NCBI RefSeq assembly: GCF_009617575.1
Contig: NZ_WIXJ01000002.1
Span: forward strand, 62,001-126,000
Reading direction: 5' to 3'
Length of the DNA: 64,000 nt
Origin: Rhodocyclus gracilis
GTDB taxonomy: Bacteria > Pseudomonadota > Gammaproteobacteria > Burkholderiales > Rhodocyclaceae
In this document: positions 22,740-32,714 of the stretch, one piece after another
Layout: each line of letters begins with the position of its first letter
Position numbering within the stretch: the first letter of the stretch is position 1
Position numbers and translations under genes: made by a program
Notes under the pieces: model-generated
What the model was told of the DNA's origin: nothing
Database searches by the model: none
The model's input: the letters and a program-made list of their open reading frames with translations, nothing else

Positions 22740-22815
22740 TGGAGCGGCAGAAGAGTCTCGAACTCTCGACCTCAACCTTGGCAAGGTTGCGCTCTACCAA
22801 CTGAGCTACTGCCGC
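22740..22815 (-). tRNA. tRNA-Gly (anticodon GCC), copy 2
   Basis: A 76-base tRNA with encoded CCA. Acceptor stem GCGGCAG, D arm AGCTCAGTTGGTAGAGC, anticodon loop TTGCCAA, T arm GAGAGTTCGAGACTCTC. Identical in sequence to the copy at 22990-23065. Confidence 0.95.
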
Positions 22816-22852
22816 AAAAACCTACGTAAAACCTACGTAAACCATTTCTACC

Positions 22853-22926
22853 TGGAGGCGCGAGCCGGAGTCGAACCGACCTACACGGATTTGCAATCCG
22901 GTGCATAACCGCTTTGCTATCGCGCC
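22853..22926 (-). tRNA. tRNA-Cys (anticodon GCA)
   Basis: A 74-base tRNA with encoded CCA. Acceptor stem GGCGCGA, anticodon loop TTGCAAA, T arm GTCGGTTCGACTCCGGC. It lies between two identical tRNA-Gly genes. Confidence 0.95.
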
Positions 22927-22989
22927 CTGCCCGCTCGGCGCGGGACTTGCAACTGCACAAAAAAGCAAAAATGCTTTTTTTTTGAAATC

Positions 22990-23065
22990 TGGAGCGGCAG
23001 AAGAGTCTCGAACTCTCGACCTCAACCTTGGCAAGGTTGCGCTCTACCAACTGAGCTACTGCCGC
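22990..23065 (-). tRNA. tRNA-Gly (anticodon GCC), copy 1
   Basis: A 76-base tRNA with encoded CCA, identical to the copy at 22740-22815. It is the first tRNA after pgsA. Confidence 0.95.
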
Positions 23066-23209
23066 GTGAAACGAGTGCGCATTATAAAGTCTGTTTTTCC
23101 CCTGTCAAGCGATGATGCGACGTTTATCCGAGGAAAAATTGCGGTTTCGTGAATGCAGCGCCCGCCGAGCGGCATGCTCTCACTGGCTGCGTGCACGATT
23201 CCGCGTCGA

Positions 23210-23794
23210 TCAGTGGCGGCGCTTCTCCTGTTCGACGATCTCCGGCCACGCCATGCGCATGTAGTAGCCCATCGACCACAGGGTGAGAACGGCTGCCACG
23301 TAGATGAGCCACGTTCCCGAGGCTTGCGCATCGATGCCGGCGACCGGCGCATGGTAGAGCAGCAGGGGGATTGCGGCCATTTGCGCCATCGTCTTGACCT
23401 TGCCGATCATCGACACGGCCACGCTCTTGTGCGCCCCGATCTGCGCCATCCACTCACGCAAGGCCGAGATCGTGATCTCGCGGCCGATGATGATCGCGGC
23501 GATCACCGCATCCAGCCGGCCAAGCTGCACCAGCATGATGAGGGCGGCGGCGACCATGAGCTTGTCGGCTACAGGGTCAAGGAAAGCGCCAAAGGCGGAA
23601 GTCTGCTCCAGACGGCGGGCAAGGTAGCCGTCGAGCCAGTCTGTCGCCGCGGCGGCGACAAAGATCAGTGTCGCCAGACTGTCGCGTGTGAGCAGGCCGG
23701 GCACCCAGGATTCCGGCGCGTAGTAGACGCCGATCATGGCCGGAATCAGGACGATGCGCAGCCAGGTCAGAAATATGGGCAGATTGAAAGGCAT
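23210..23794 (-). CDS. pgsA: Phosphatidylglycerophosphate synthase
   Basis: A 194-residue membrane enzyme that makes phosphatidylglycerophosphate from CDP-diacylglycerol and glycerol 3-phosphate. The CDP-alcohol phosphatidyltransferase motif is intact: DWLDGYLARRLEQTSAFG followed by AFLDPVADK, giving DG-xx-AR-x8-G-xxx-D-xxx-D. Several membrane helices follow. The start ATG overlaps the uvrC stop (TGATG). The uvrC-pgsA-tRNA order is as in E. coli. Confidence 0.95.
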   Translation of the reverse strand: MPFNLPIFLTWLRIVLIPAMIGVYYAPESWVPGLLTRDSLATLIFVAAAATDWLDGYLARRLEQTSAFGAFLDPVADKLMVAAALIMLVQLGRLDAVIAAIIIGREITISALREWMAQIGAHKSVAVSMIGKVKTMAQMAAIPLLLYHAPVAGIDAQASGTWLIYVAAVLTLWSMGYYMRMAWPEIVEQEKRRH

Positions 23795-25749
23795 CAGCGT
23801 AGAGCGGCGTGGATTCGTTCGGCGAGTTCGCGGCTGATGCCGGGAACGGCGCACATTTGTTCGACCCCGGCGTCGGCCAGCCCCTGCAGGCCGCCGAAGT
23901 GGGAGATGAGTGCCTTGCGTCGTTTCGGACCAATGCCTTCGATGTCTTCAAGACGCGAGGTACGACGGGTTTTACCACGTTGCGCGCGGTGTCCGGAAAT
24001 GGCGAAGCGGTGGGCCTCGTCGCGCACCTCCTGAATCAGGTGCAGCGCCGGGTGTTCGGGCGGCAGATGGAGCGGTTCGCGGCCGTCGGGAAAGATCAGC
24101 GTTTCGAGCCCCGGCTTGCGCGCCTCGCCCTTGGCCACCCCGATCATCGGCAGGTGCGACAAGCCCAATTCTTCCAGCGCGGCGGCGGCCGAGGCCACCT
24201 GCCCCTTGCCGCCGTCGATGAGGATCAGCGCCGGCGCGATGCCTTCGCCGGCAGCCACCTTGTCGTAGCGGCGCAACACAGCCTGGCGCATCGCCGCGTA
24301 GTCGTCGCCCGGCGTGATGTCACGAATGTTGAAGCGTCGATATTCGGCGCGACGCATACCGTCCCCCTGATAGACGACGCATGACGCGACGGCCGATTCG
24401 CCCATGGTGTGGCTGATGTCGAAGCACTCGATGCGATCACCGTCGAGCGCCAGCACCGTCTGCAAAGCCTGCAAACGCTGCCCTTGCATCGAGAGCGTCG
24501 CGCGGCGGGCGACGATGGCAAGACGAGCATTCTGCTCGGCCATTTCCACCCAGCGGCGCGCCATCGCCAGTCTCGCCTCGCCAACCGGCACCGTGCGTCC
24601 GGCGAGCGCACTGAGCGCCTCGGCCGCCTCGTTGTCGCTCGGCAGCGGGCTGACGAACACGCGTTCGGGAACCGGATGCACCAGATAGTGCTGTTGCAGG
24701 AAAGCCAGCAAGGCCTCTTCCGGGCTGCATTGCGAGGCGTTGCCGGGGAAGAGCGGTCGGTCGCCGAGATGGCGCCCGCCGCGCACCATCGCCAGATTGA
24801 CGCAGAGCATGCCGCCTTCTTCGACGGCGGTGACGATGTCGACGTCCTCGCCGCGGCTGCTTTCGATGAACTGCTTTTCCTGCACATGGCGCAAGGACTG
24901 GATCTGATCGCGCAATTGCGCGGCGCGTTCGAAGGCCAGATTGGCGGCCGCGGCCTCCATGGCGGAGGTCAACTGACCGATGACCTCCTGCTGCCGACCT
25001 TGCAGGAACATCGACGCCAGCCGGACGTCGGCGGCGTAACTCTCGGCATCGATCAGGTCGACACACGGCCCGGAACAGCGACCAATCTGCTGCAAGAGAC
25101 AAGGGCGCGAGCGATTGGCGAAAACCGAGTTCTCGCAGGTGCGCAGACGGAACATCTTCTGCAACAGATGCACGCTGTCGCGCACCGCGACGGAGGACGG
25201 ATACGGGCCAAAGTAATCGGCGCGCCGGTCGGTCGCACCGCGAAAAAACGCGAGACGGGGAAACTCGTCACGCGTCAGGACGATGTACGGATACGACTTG
25301 TCGTCGCGAAAGAGGATGTTGTAACGCGGCGCCAGTCGCTTGATCAGGTTGTTTTCAAGGAGCAGCGCCTCCGCCTCCGAGCCGACGACCGTCGTCTCGA
25401 CACGAACGATCTGCGCCACCATCAAGGCAATGCGCGGGCTGGGATGATTCTCGCGGAAGTACGAGGAGACCCGCTTTTTCAGGCTCTTCGCCTTGCCGAC
25501 GTAGAGCACGACATCGCCCGTACCGATCATGCGATAAACGCCCGGCAAATCCGTCAGCGTCGCCAGAAATGCTTTGGCATCGAACGGAGCGGTGGCGGGA
25601 GAGGCGATTTCCGGCTCGGCAGCGGCATTTGCGGGCAGGGAGGCCCGCGTGTCGGACGCTGGCGACAAGGTCGCAGAATCAGGCGGCGGGGCGTTGTCGG
25701 AGGCGGTAGGCAACGCGTCTGGTAGCGGTCTGGGCGGCTGGGGTAGCAT
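23794..25749 (-). CDS. uvrC: UvrC excinuclease subunit
   Basis: A 651-residue nuclease of UvrABC nucleotide excision repair. The N-terminal GIY-YIG domain has GVYRMIG and VLYVGKAKSLKKRVSSYF; the UVR motif lies mid-protein (AAAANLAFERAAQLRDQI); the C-terminal RNase H-like and double helix-hairpin-helix domains (EGIGPKRRKALISHFGGL) are present. The start chosen, MLPQPPRPLPDA, gives about 50 extra Pro/Ala-rich residues before the domain; no Met lies closer. It is divergent from earP with only 28 bases between starts. Confidence 0.93.
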   Translation of the reverse strand: MLPQPPRPLPDALPTASDNAPPPDSATLSPASDTRASLPANAAAEPEIASPATAPFDAKAFLATLTDLPGVYRMIGTGDVVLYVGKAKSLKKRVSSYFRENHPSPRIALMVAQIVRVETTVVGSEAEALLLENNLIKRLAPRYNILFRDDKSYPYIVLTRDEFPRLAFFRGATDRRADYFGPYPSSVAVRDSVHLLQKMFRLRTCENSVFANRSRPCLLQQIGRCSGPCVDLIDAESYAADVRLASMFLQGRQQEVIGQLTSAMEAAAANLAFERAAQLRDQIQSLRHVQEKQFIESSRGEDVDIVTAVEEGGMLCVNLAMVRGGRHLGDRPLFPGNASQCSPEEALLAFLQQHYLVHPVPERVFVSPLPSDNEAAEALSALAGRTVPVGEARLAMARRWVEMAEQNARLAIVARRATLSMQGQRLQALQTVLALDGDRIECFDISHTMGESAVASCVVYQGDGMRRAEYRRFNIRDITPGDDYAAMRQAVLRRYDKVAAGEGIAPALILIDGGKGQVASAAAALEELGLSHLPMIGVAKGEARKPGLETLIFPDGREPLHLPPEHPALHLIQEVRDEAHRFAISGHRAQRGKTRRTSRLEDIEGIGPKRRKALISHFGGLQGLADAGVEQMCAVPGISRELAERIHAALR

Positions 25750-25777
25750 GTCGGCCCCGATGTTATCACGCGCACCG

Positions 25778-26983
25778 ATGCCCACCCTCGCCCCTTCCCG
25801 TGCTGAACGCTGGGATATTTTCTGTACCGTCATCGACAACTACGGCGATATCGGCGTCAGCTGGCGACTGGCGCGGCAGCTCGCTGCCGAACACGGCATT
25901 GCCGTCCGCCTGTGGGTCGACGATCTACGGTCTTTCGGCGCGCTCTGCCCGACGCTCGATACATCGCGGGAGCGGCAGCAGATCGCTGGCGTCGACATTC
26001 GTCGGTGGCACAACGTCACCCTGGACGAAGAGGAGTCGGCTACGCTGACCGAAGACTCCGATGACGCACTTCCCGGCGAAGTCGTCATCGAAGCCTTCGG
26101 CTGCACTCTGCCGGAGTACTTCGTCGCCGCCATGGCAGAGCGGGCACACCCGCCGTGCTGGATCAATCTCGAATACCTGAGCGCCGAGCCGTGGACGCTG
26201 GGTTGTCACGGACTCTCCTCGCCGCATCCGCGTTGGCCGCTGACGAAATACTTTTTCTTCCCCGGATTTGACCCAAACGGCGGCGGCCTGCTGCGCGAGC
26301 GCGAGGTGCTGGCGCAACGCGACGCACGTACCGGGCAAGGACAAAAGCCAGCGCACATCGAGCATTACCCGAACCTGGCGCCACTTCCCGGGCGCGGTCT
26401 GCGCATCTCGCTTTTTGCCTACGAGACGCCCGCGATTACGGCTTTGCTCACTATCTGGGCAGAACTGGCAACGCCGGCGGCCCCGATCTGCTGCCTCATC
26501 CCCGCGTCGCGCGCCCTGCAAGCTGTCGCCACGTTTTTTGGCCAGTCGCTCCAACCCGGCGATGTCTGCCGCCGTGGCGCACTCGAAATCCACGTACTGC
26601 CCTTTGTCGAGCAAGCGCACTACGACGCCCTGCTGCAAACCTGCGATGTGAACATCGTGCGCGGCGAAGACTCTTTCGTGCGCGCGCAATGGGCGGCGAA
26701 ACCCCTCCTCTGGCACATCTACCCGCAAGACGAAGACGCCCACTGCGTCAAACTCGACGCATTCCTCGACATCTATTGCGCCGCCCTGCCCGCCGCCGCC
26801 AGCGCCGCCCTGCGCCGATTCTGGCATGGCTGGAATGCCGGAGAACTCGATGCCGACACCTGGTGCGCTTTCGCAGACGCGCTGCCCACGCTGACCAAGC
26901 ACGCCGCCGTATGGTCGGCAAGGCTCGCCGAGCAAGAAGATCTCGCGAGCCGGTTGGTGCTTTTCTGTCGCGCAAGGGTATAA
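25778..26983 (+). CDS. earP: EarP, EF-P arginine rhamnosyltransferase
   Basis: A 401-residue GT-B glycosyltransferase that transfers rhamnose from dTDP-rhamnose to Arg32 of EF-P, needed to relieve ribosome stalling at polyproline. It starts with WDIFCTVIDNYGDIGVSWRL, containing both catalytic-site Asp residues of DNYGD. The C-terminal RGEDSFVRAQWAAKPLLWHIYPQ segment is the nucleotide-sugar site of the family. It is directly upstream of efp, as in other EarP species. Earlier in-frame ATGs exist at 25748 and 25760. Confidence 0.95.
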   Translation: MPTLAPSRAERWDIFCTVIDNYGDIGVSWRLARQLAAEHGIAVRLWVDDLRSFGALCPTLDTSRERQQIAGVDIRRWHNVTLDEEESATLTEDSDDALPGEVVIEAFGCTLPEYFVAAMAERAHPPCWINLEYLSAEPWTLGCHGLSSPHPRWPLTKYFFFPGFDPNGGGLLREREVLAQRDARTGQGQKPAHIEHYPNLAPLPGRGLRISLFAYETPAITALLTIWAELATPAAPICCLIPASRALQAVATFFGQSLQPGDVCRRGALEIHVLPFVEQAHYDALLQTCDVNIVRGEDSFVRAQWAAKPLLWHIYPQDEDAHCVKLDAFLDIYCAALPAAASAALRRFWHGWNAGELDADTWCAFADALPTLTKHAAVWSARLAEQEDLASRLVLFCRARV

Positions 26984-27023
26984 TTCAGGGTTATTTTTTT
27001 AATGCCATTATCGGAAACGCACT

Positions 27024-27581
27024 ATGAAAACCGCTCAGGAGCTTCGCGCAGGCAATGTGTTCATGGTCGGCAACGACCCGCTGGTTGTCCTTAAGGCCGA
27101 ATACAACAAGTCGGGCCGCAACGCCGCCGTCGTCAAGATGAAGATGAAGAATCTCCTGACCGGCGCGCCGAGCGAAACCGTCTATCGTGCCGACGACAAG
27201 TTCGAAGTCGTCGTGCTCGAGCGCAAGGAAGTCACCTACTCCTACTTCGCCGACCCGATGTACGTCTTCATGGACGCCGAGTACAACCAGTACGAGATCG
27301 AGTCTGACTGCATGGGCGACGCGCTCAACTACCTCGAAGACGGCATGCCCTGCGAAGTCGTCTTCTACGACGGCAAGGCGATCTCGGTCGAAATGCCGAA
27401 TTCACTGGTCCGCGAAGTCATCTACACCGAACCGGCCGTCAAGGGCGACACCTCGGGCAAGGTCATGAAGCCGGCCCGTTTGTCCACCGGCTTCGAACTG
27501 CCGGTACCGGCTTTCGTCGAAATCGGCGACAAGATCGAAATCGACACGCGCACCAACGAGTACCGCGCTCGCGTCAAGTAA
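27024..27581 (+). CDS. efp: Elongation factor P (Arg32 type)
   Basis: A 185-residue three-domain factor that helps ribosomes make Pro-Pro bonds. The tip loop of domain I is YNKSGRNAA with Arg32, the residue rhamnosylated by EarP, instead of the Lys used in E. coli. It ends with the typical [17 protein letters not shown]. It is 40 bases downstream of earP, so the pair is likely co-expressed. Confidence 0.97.
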   Translation: MKTAQELRAGNVFMVGNDPLVVLKAEYNKSGRNAAVVKMKMKNLLTGAPSETVYRADDKFEVVVLERKEVTYSYFADPMYVFMDAEYNQYEIESDCMGDALNYLEDGMPCEVVFYDGKAISVEMPNSLVREVIYTEPAVKGDTSGKVMKPARLSTGFELPVPAFVEIGDKIEIDTRTNEYRARVK

Positions 27582-27601
27582 CCGACGACGCAGCGTCATG
27601 C

Positions 27602-27627
27602 AAAAAGGCGGCCGAGGCCGCCTTTTT
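27602..27627 (+). terminator. Intrinsic terminator of efp
   Basis: An 11- to 12-bp stem (AAAAAGGCGGC with GGCCGCCTTTTT) followed by CTTTTTT, 20 bases after the efp stop. Confidence 0.88.
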
Positions 27628-27677
27628 CTTTTTTCGTCATCCGCGTTTTGTCAGAAGCCCGACATGGGCTACACGGG

Positions 27678-27953
27678 CTACATGCACTCCTCTTCGATCT
27701 GCCCGAGCAAGGACAGCGCATGCTCGTCGCCCACCCCTTCGAGCGCATCGCGCAGGCCCTGCAAGTAGCAATGCAGCATGAAGAGTTCGTCGTGTTTGCC
27801 GCTATTCAGACGCTTCAAGAAATAGTCCCAGAAGGGATTACCGTTCTCCGGACGCTCGGCATGCACACGGATCAAGCCCACTAGCTGGCGTGCTCTGGCG
27901 TCGCAGTCGATGTTGCTGAAACTGACATAGCGATCTCGCGTTTCTTCGGTCAT
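27678..27953 (-). CDS. cowN: CowN, nitrogenase CO-protection protein
   Basis: A 91-residue small acidic protein. RDRYVSFSNIDCDARARQLV, then NPFWDYFLKRL and LFMLHCYLQGLRDA, match the CowN family, which sustains nitrogen fixation in the presence of carbon monoxide by binding nitrogenase. The start is chosen at MTEETRDRY, where the family begins; upstream readings are longer but not homologous. It stands alone, with no nif gene in the window. I found no clear NifA or sigma-54 site before it. Confidence 0.88.
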   Translation of the reverse strand: MTEETRDRYVSFSNIDCDARARQLVGLIRVHAERPENGNPFWDYFLKRLNSGKHDELFMLHCYLQGLRDALEGVGDEHALSLLGQIEEECM

Positions 27954-28144
27954 CTCGCAAATCCTGGCGCAGCCGCCCTCACGTTGGCGGCAACTAATAC
28001 ATGAAAAACATGGCGCTAGCCGACAAAGCAGATAAATCACATCAGCTTTGAAAACGCCGGCCCCGTACCCCCCGTCAATGCGCCGTTTCGGGCGTATGTC
28101 GGAAAACCACCCGCCAAACGAACGCTACGGGGTACCAGCAAACT

Positions 28145-29197
28145 TCACGCCAGTTGCTGGGCTGCGGCAACGCCAGCGAGGTAGCGCGCATCGTCGCCGA
28201 GCGCATTGCGGGGGATGGCGGCCTGCGTGCTCCGCAGCGCCGCCCGCCGGACGGCGCGCTTTTCTTCCGCCTCCGGATGCCACTGCTCAAGCAAGGTGTC
28301 GACCGAGGCAGGCGCATTGCAGACCAGCAATACGTCGGCCCCGGCTGTCCAGGCGGCATGTGCGCGGGCGAGGATGTCGCCCACGACACCGGCCCCGGCC
28401 ATCGACAGATCGTCGCTGAAAATCGCGCCGGCAAAGCCAATATCGCGGCGCAAGAGGTCCATCCAGACCGGCGAAAAGCCAGCGGGACGCTCATCCACTG
28501 CCGGATAGATGACGTGCGCCGGCATCACGGCATCGAGCGCAAGATGGCGATAAGGCTCGATATCGGGCGCGATCTCGTCGCGCGGGCGCGTATCGACGGG
28601 GATCGCCACATGCGAATCCGCCTCCGCCCAGCCATGGCCGGGGAAATGCTTGCCACAGGCGCCCATGCCAGTCTGCCGCAGTCCTTCGATGAGCGCGCCG
28701 GCCAGCGCGACGACGGCAGCCGGGTCGCGGTGAAACGAACGGTCGCCAATCACGCCGCTATGCCCCCAGTCGAGATCCAGCACCGGTGTGAAGGAAAAAT
28801 CGATGCCGCAGGCGCGCAGCTCGCTCGCCAGTACAAAGCCAATCGCCCGCGCCGCCGCCTCGCCTGCCTCGGCGTCGCGATCCCAGGTATCGCCCAGACG
28901 CCGCATCGCCGGCAGCCGCGTGAATCCCGCGCGGCAGCGCTGCACTCGCCCGCCTTCGTGGTCGATGCCGATCAGAAGTTCGGGACGCACGGCACGCATC
29001 TCGGCACACAGCTGCGTCAGTTGCGCCGGGTCACGGTAATTGCGGGAAAACAAGATCACGCCGCCGACGAGCGGATGGCGAAGCCGGCGCCGGTCGCTCT
29101 CGGTGAGCGCATGCGCTTCGACGTCGATCATCAGTGGGCCGGGAAGCGCCAGCGGCGAAGCGGAAAGCCCCTCGGAATCAAGGCGAGAAGAGTTCAT
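28145..29197 (-). CDS. nagZ: Beta-N-acetylhexosaminidase (cell-wall recycling)
   Basis: A 350-residue GH3 enzyme that removes GlcNAc from anhydro-muropeptides. Family motifs: GGVILFSRNYRDP, IGIDHEGGRVQRC, GDRSFHRDP, KHFPGHGWAEADSH (with the catalytic-dyad His) and IFSDDLSMAG (nucleophile Asp). The start overlaps the acpS stop (ATGA). The acpS-nagZ order is common in betaproteobacteria. Confidence 0.95.
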   Translation of the reverse strand: MNSSRLDSEGLSASPLALPGPLMIDVEAHALTESDRRRLRHPLVGGVILFSRNYRDPAQLTQLCAEMRAVRPELLIGIDHEGGRVQRCRAGFTRLPAMRRLGDTWDRDAEAGEAAARAIGFVLASELRACGIDFSFTPVLDLDWGHSGVIGDRSFHRDPAAVVALAGALIEGLRQTGMGACGKHFPGHGWAEADSHVAIPVDTRPRDEIAPDIEPYRHLALDAVMPAHVIYPAVDERPAGFSPVWMDLLRRDIGFAGAIFSDDLSMAGAGVVGDILARAHAAWTAGADVLLVCNAPASVDTLLEQWHPEAEEKRAVRRAALRSTQAAIPRNALGDDARYLAGVAAAQQLA

Positions 29198-29571
29198 ACG
29201 TATTCCAGAACGACAAAGGCGACGGCAAATTCGCGCTCGTCGCTGATCGAAAGAAAGGCGCGCAGGCCGCGCGCCTCCAGCTGATCGCGCAAGGCGGGGG
29301 CAAAGGCAAAGGCGGGCTTGCCCAGCGCGTCGTGGATCACCGCGATGTTCGGCAAGGTCGCCGGCGCCACAACGCCCGTTCCCAATGCCTTGGCGAAAGC
29401 CTCCTTGGCCGCGAAACGTTTGGCGAGAAAACGCCCCGGATCGCTCGCCTTGGCGAAGTCGGCAAACTCTTCCGGCGCCAGCATTTTTTCCAGCGCCCGT
29501 TCGCCGTGCCGCTCCCACAGGCCGGCGAGCCGGGCGACGGCGGCGATGTCGGTGCCGACGCCCGCGATCAT
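29194..29571 (-). CDS. acpS: Holo-[acyl-carrier-protein] synthase
   Basis: A 125-residue phosphopantetheinyl transferase that loads the 4'-phosphopantetheine arm on Acp[16 protein letters not shown] holds the magnesium-binding Asp, and [20 protein letters not shown] the Glu-containing second motif. Coupled to pdxJ upstream and nagZ downstream by ATGA overlaps. Confidence 0.95.
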   Translation of the reverse strand: MIAGVGTDIAAVARLAGLWERHGERALEKMLAPEEFADFAKASDPGRFLAKRFAAKEAFAKALGTGVVAPATLPNIAVIHDALGKPAFAFAPALRDQLEARGLRAFLSISDEREFAVAFVVLEYV

Positions 29572-30335
29572 CGCGTGGTCGTGCAGGCGTGCGCTTGAGC
29601 TTCGCGCATCAGGCGCTTCATCTCGCTCACCGCCTCGCGCAGACCAACGAACACGGCGCGGCTGACAATGGCGTGGCCGATATGCAACTCGCGCACTCCA
29701 GCGAGGCGGGCAACCGGCTGCACGTTGAAATAGTTGAGCGCGTGCCCGGCGTTGAAGCGCATATCCAGCGCGCGAATGGCATCGCCCGCTGCGCGGATTT
29801 TTTCCAGCTCGGCGATCACGGCCGGCCGCTCGGGATCGCGCCCCTTGGCATGAAAGGCGTGCGCGTACGGGCCGGTGTGCAGTTCGCACACCTGCGCGCC
29901 AATGCGCGCCGCCGCCTCGACTTGACGCAGGTCGGCGTCGATGAAGACGCTGCTGACGATCCCGGCGTCGGCCAGACGACTGACCGAGTCTTTCAGCGCC
30001 GCCTCGTTGCCAGCGACGTCAAGACCGCCCTCGGTGGTGACTTCCTGACGCCCTTCGGGGACGAGCATCGCCATGTTCGGCTTGATGCGGCAGGCGATCT
30101 TCACCATCTCGTCGGTCGCTGCCATCTCCAGGTTGAGCTTGATCTGCGTCAGGTCGCGCAGCTTCAGCACATCGTCGTCCTGAATGTGCCGGCGATCTTC
30201 GCGCAGGTGGATGGTGATACCGTCGGCGCCGCCCAGATGCGCTTCGACGGCCGCCCAGACGGGGTCGGGTTCATAGGTGCGACGCGCCTGACGGATAGTC
30301 GCCACGTGGTCGAGATTTACGCCGAGTTCGATCAT
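29568..30335 (-). CDS. pdxJ: Pyridoxine 5'-phosphate synthase
   Basis: A 255-residue TIM-barrel enzyme joining 1-deoxyxylulose 5-phosphate and 3-amino-2-oxopropyl phosphate to make PNP (vitamin B6). Motifs: [47 protein letters not shown] and [12 protein letters not shown]. It overlaps recO by four bases. Confidence 0.96.
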   Translation of the reverse strand: MIELGVNLDHVATIRQARRTYEPDPVWAAVEAHLGGADGITIHLREDRRHIQDDDVLKLRDLTQIKLNLEMAATDEMVKIACRIKPNMAMLVPEGRQEVTTEGGLDVAGNEAALKDSVSRLADAGIVSSVFIDADLRQVEAAARIGAQVCELHTGPYAHAFHAKGRDPERPAVIAELEKIRAAGDAIRALDMRFNAGHALNYFNVQPVARLAGVRELHIGHAIVSRAVFVGLREAVSEMKRLMREAQAHACTTTR

Positions 30336-31048
30336 GACAGTTCCTGTAGCTCCATGAAAATCTTGCGGGTTTCGAGCCCCTTGCCGCCCGTATAGTGGGT
30401 GATCAATGCCCGCATCAGCGGCTTCGCTTCCGCCAGCGAACGGGGATCGGTGAAATCATCGTGCGCCAGATCGATCAGGGTCCGACCGCTGACGCACAAC
30501 GGCGAGTCGCCCGGCGCCGCAAGACGCACCGGACCCCGCTCGATTTCGTAGGCGTAACTGGCCTCGGCACTGATCCCGGCCCCCTCGACGTCATGCGCCA
30601 GCGTCAGCCCGTAGCCCAGTTCGCTCAACAGGGCGCACTCGAAACGCCGCAAATCGGCCTCGTGCAGACCATCGGCAAAGCGCCGCAAGGTCTGCGCATA
30701 GACGGAAAACAGGCGCTCGTGCGCATCTTCGCGAGGCAACAGGTTGAGCAGCAGTTCGTTCAGGTAGTAGCCGCAGAACAGCGCCTTGCCGGAGAGCAAC
30801 GGTTGTCCGCCCAGCCATTCGGCCTTCGTCAGGGTCTGCACCTCACCCTTGCCCGACCAGCCCAATTCCAGCGGCTGAAAGGCCATGAGCAAGCCGCGCA
30901 GAGCCGAGCGCGGACGCCGCGCTCCTCGCGCCATCAGCGAGACGCGCCCCCAGTCGCGCGAGAACACCTCGACGATCAGACTCGTTTCGCGAAACGGATA
31001 GGTATGCAGCACATACGCTGCCTGCGCATCGACGCGGTGCCGCAGCAT
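30332..31048 (-). CDS. recO: RecO DNA repair protein
   Basis: A 238-residue protein of the RecFOR pathway. The N-terminal OB fold starts [20 protein letters not shown], followed by [15 protein letters not shown] and a helical C-terminal domain. It anneals single strands and loads RecA. The 107 bases between it and era hold no gene I can see. Confidence 0.93.
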   Translation of the reverse strand: MLRHRVDAQAAYVLHTYPFRETSLIVEVFSRDWGRVSLMARGARRPRSALRGLLMAFQPLELGWSGKGEVQTLTKAEWLGGQPLLSGKALFCGYYLNELLLNLLPREDAHERLFSVYAQTLRRFADGLHEADLRRFECALLSELGYGLTLAHDVEGAGISAEASYAYEIERGPVRLAAPGDSPLCVSGRTLIDLAHDDFTDPRSLAEAKPLMRALITHYTGGKGLETRKIFMELQELS

Positions 31049-31155
31049 GGCTCAGAAAGTCGCCGCGCCGCCGGCAAGACGGCGCCCTCGCCTCGACCTC
31101 GGGAAGCGGATGGCACCAAGGAAAGAACGGTCGCGCGGGCGGCGACGAACAGAGT

Positions 31156-32043
31156 TCATTCGTAACCGAGACTCTTGAGGAGGCGCTCGTCGTCGGCCCA
31201 GCCGGATTTCACCTTCACCCAGACCTCGAGAAACACCTTGCCGTCGAAGAGTTGCTCCATATCCTGACGGGCTTCGCTGGCGATGCGCTTCAAACCCTCG
31301 CCGCCCTTGCCGATGACGATGGCCTTGTGCCCCTGCCGATCCACGACAATCGCCGCGCTGATGCGGCGCAGGGCGCCATCGACTTCAAATTTTTCGATCT
31401 CCACGGCGGCGGAATACGGTAGCTCGTCGCCCAGCAGGCGGAAGAGTTTTTCGCGCAGAAATTCAGCGGCCAGAAAGCGTTCGCTGCGGTCGGTAATCTG
31501 CTCTTCGTCGAACAGCAAACCCTCGTGCGGCAGATGGCGCCGGGTTTCCGCCAGCAAGGCGTCGATCTGCGCACCCTTGGCGGCGCTGACGGGAACGATG
31601 GCCGCGAAATTGCGGCGTGTCCCGATCTCGGCGAGGAAGGGCAAGAAACGCGCCTTGTCTTCGATGCGGTCGATCTTGTTGAGTACTGCAATCACCGGCC
31701 GATCCGCCGGCAGCAAATCGAGCACCGCCTGATCAGCCGGGCCGAAACGCCCGGCTTCGATGACAAAAAGGACGGCGTCGACATCGCCCAGCGTCTGGGT
31801 AACGCCGCGATTCATCGAACGATTGAGGGCGTTGACATGACGCGTCTGAAAGCCCGGCGTGTCGACGAACACATACTGCGCATCGTCGTCCGTGCGAATG
31901 CCGGTAATGCGATGCCGCGTGGTCTGCGCCTTGCGCGAGACGATGCTGATCTTCTCGCCGACGAGACGATTCAGGAGAGTCGATTTGCCGACGTTCGGAC
32001 GCCCGACGATGGCGACGAATCCCGATCTGCGTTCGTTGCTCAT
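31156..32043 (-). CDS. era: Era GTPase, 30S ribosome assembly
   Basis: A 295-residue GTPase. G1 is [10 protein letters not shown]3 DTPGFQ, G4 NKID; the C-terminal KH domain holds [12 protein letters not shown] and binds the 3' end of 16S rRNA. Overlaps rnc by four bases, the standard rnc-era coupling. Confidence 0.96.
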   Translation of the reverse strand: MSNERRSGFVAIVGRPNVGKSTLLNRLVGEKISIVSRKAQTTRHRITGIRTDDDAQYVFVDTPGFQTRHVNALNRSMNRGVTQTLGDVDAVLFVIEAGRFGPADQAVLDLLPADRPVIAVLNKIDRIEDKARFLPFLAEIGTRRNFAAIVPVSAAKGAQIDALLAETRRHLPHEGLLFDEEQITDRSERFLAAEFLREKLFRLLGDELPYSAAVEIEKFEVDGALRRISAAIVVDRQGHKAIVIGKGGEGLKRIASEARQDMEQLFDGKVFLEVWVKVKSGWADDERLLKSLGYE

Positions 32044-32714
32044 GCGTGCTCCTTCAAGCGCTCCAGGGCCCGTTCAGCGGCCATCTGTTCGGCGATGCGC
32101 CGGCTCGAACCGCTGCCTTCGGTGCGCACCCCCAGTTCGTCGATCACACAGGCAACGACGAAGTGCTGAGCATGCGCCTGTCCATCGGCCCCCACCAGCG
32201 AATATTTGGGCAGCGAGAAACGCCGCCCCTGCAATAGTTCCTGAAGCCGCGTCTTGGCATCCTTGTTCGGCTGCCCCGGCGTGATGGCGGCGAGCAAAGG
32301 AGCGTAGAGGCGCGAAATCACCGCGTCGGCAGCATCGAAACCGCCATCCATCCAGATCGCGCCAAACAGCGCTTCCATAGCGTCGGCAAGGATCGACGGG
32401 CGCTCGCGACCACCACTGCGCGCCTCGCCTTCGCCCAGACGCAGGGAGTCGCCCAAAGCGAGCGACTGCGACAGACGGTGCAAGGTCTCCTGACGCACGA
32501 GGTTGGCTCGCAAGCGCGACAGATCACCTTCGGGCAGCGCAGGAAATTGCTCGAACAAGCGGCGGGCGATGACGCAGTTGAGAATCGAATCGCCAATGAA
32601 TTCAAGGCGCTCGTTGTGTGGCGAACTGTGGCTACGGTGCGTCAGAGCTTTCAGCAACAAGGCGCCGTCGGCAAACGAATAGCCGAGCGCCAACTCAATC
32701 GGACGCGCCGTCAT
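32040..32714 (-). CDS. rnc: Ribonuclease III
   Basis: A 224-residue double-strand RNA nuclease. The signature is [13 protein letters not shown], with the second metal-binding part [16 protein letters not shown]; a C-terminal dsRNA-binding domain ends in [11 protein letters not shown]. It processes rRNA precursors. Its ATG overlaps the stop of a tiny reading frame upstream. Confidence 0.96.
   Translation of the reverse strand: MTARPIELALGYSFADGALLLKALTHRSHSSPHNERLEFIGDSILNCVIARRLFEQFPALPEGDLSRLRANLVRQETLHRLSQSLALGDSLRLGEGEARSGGRERPSILADAMEALFGAIWMDGGFDAADAVISRLYAPLLAAITPGQPNKDAKTRLQELLQGRRFSLPKYSLVGADGQAHAQHFVVACVIDELGVRTEGSGSSRRIAEQMAAERALERLKEHA

Noticed and set aside
22740-23065. Repeated short frames with the same protein text, looking like a duplicated gene
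   Set aside because: They are translations across the two identical tRNA-Gly genes.
27954-28144. NifA and sigma-54 sites expected before cowN
   Set aside because: No TGT-N10-ACA or GG-N10-GC arrangement could be found at a sensible distance.
31049-31155. Possible small gene between recO and era
   Set aside because: No start with a ribosome-binding site and no sensible protein; only a GC-rich spacer.
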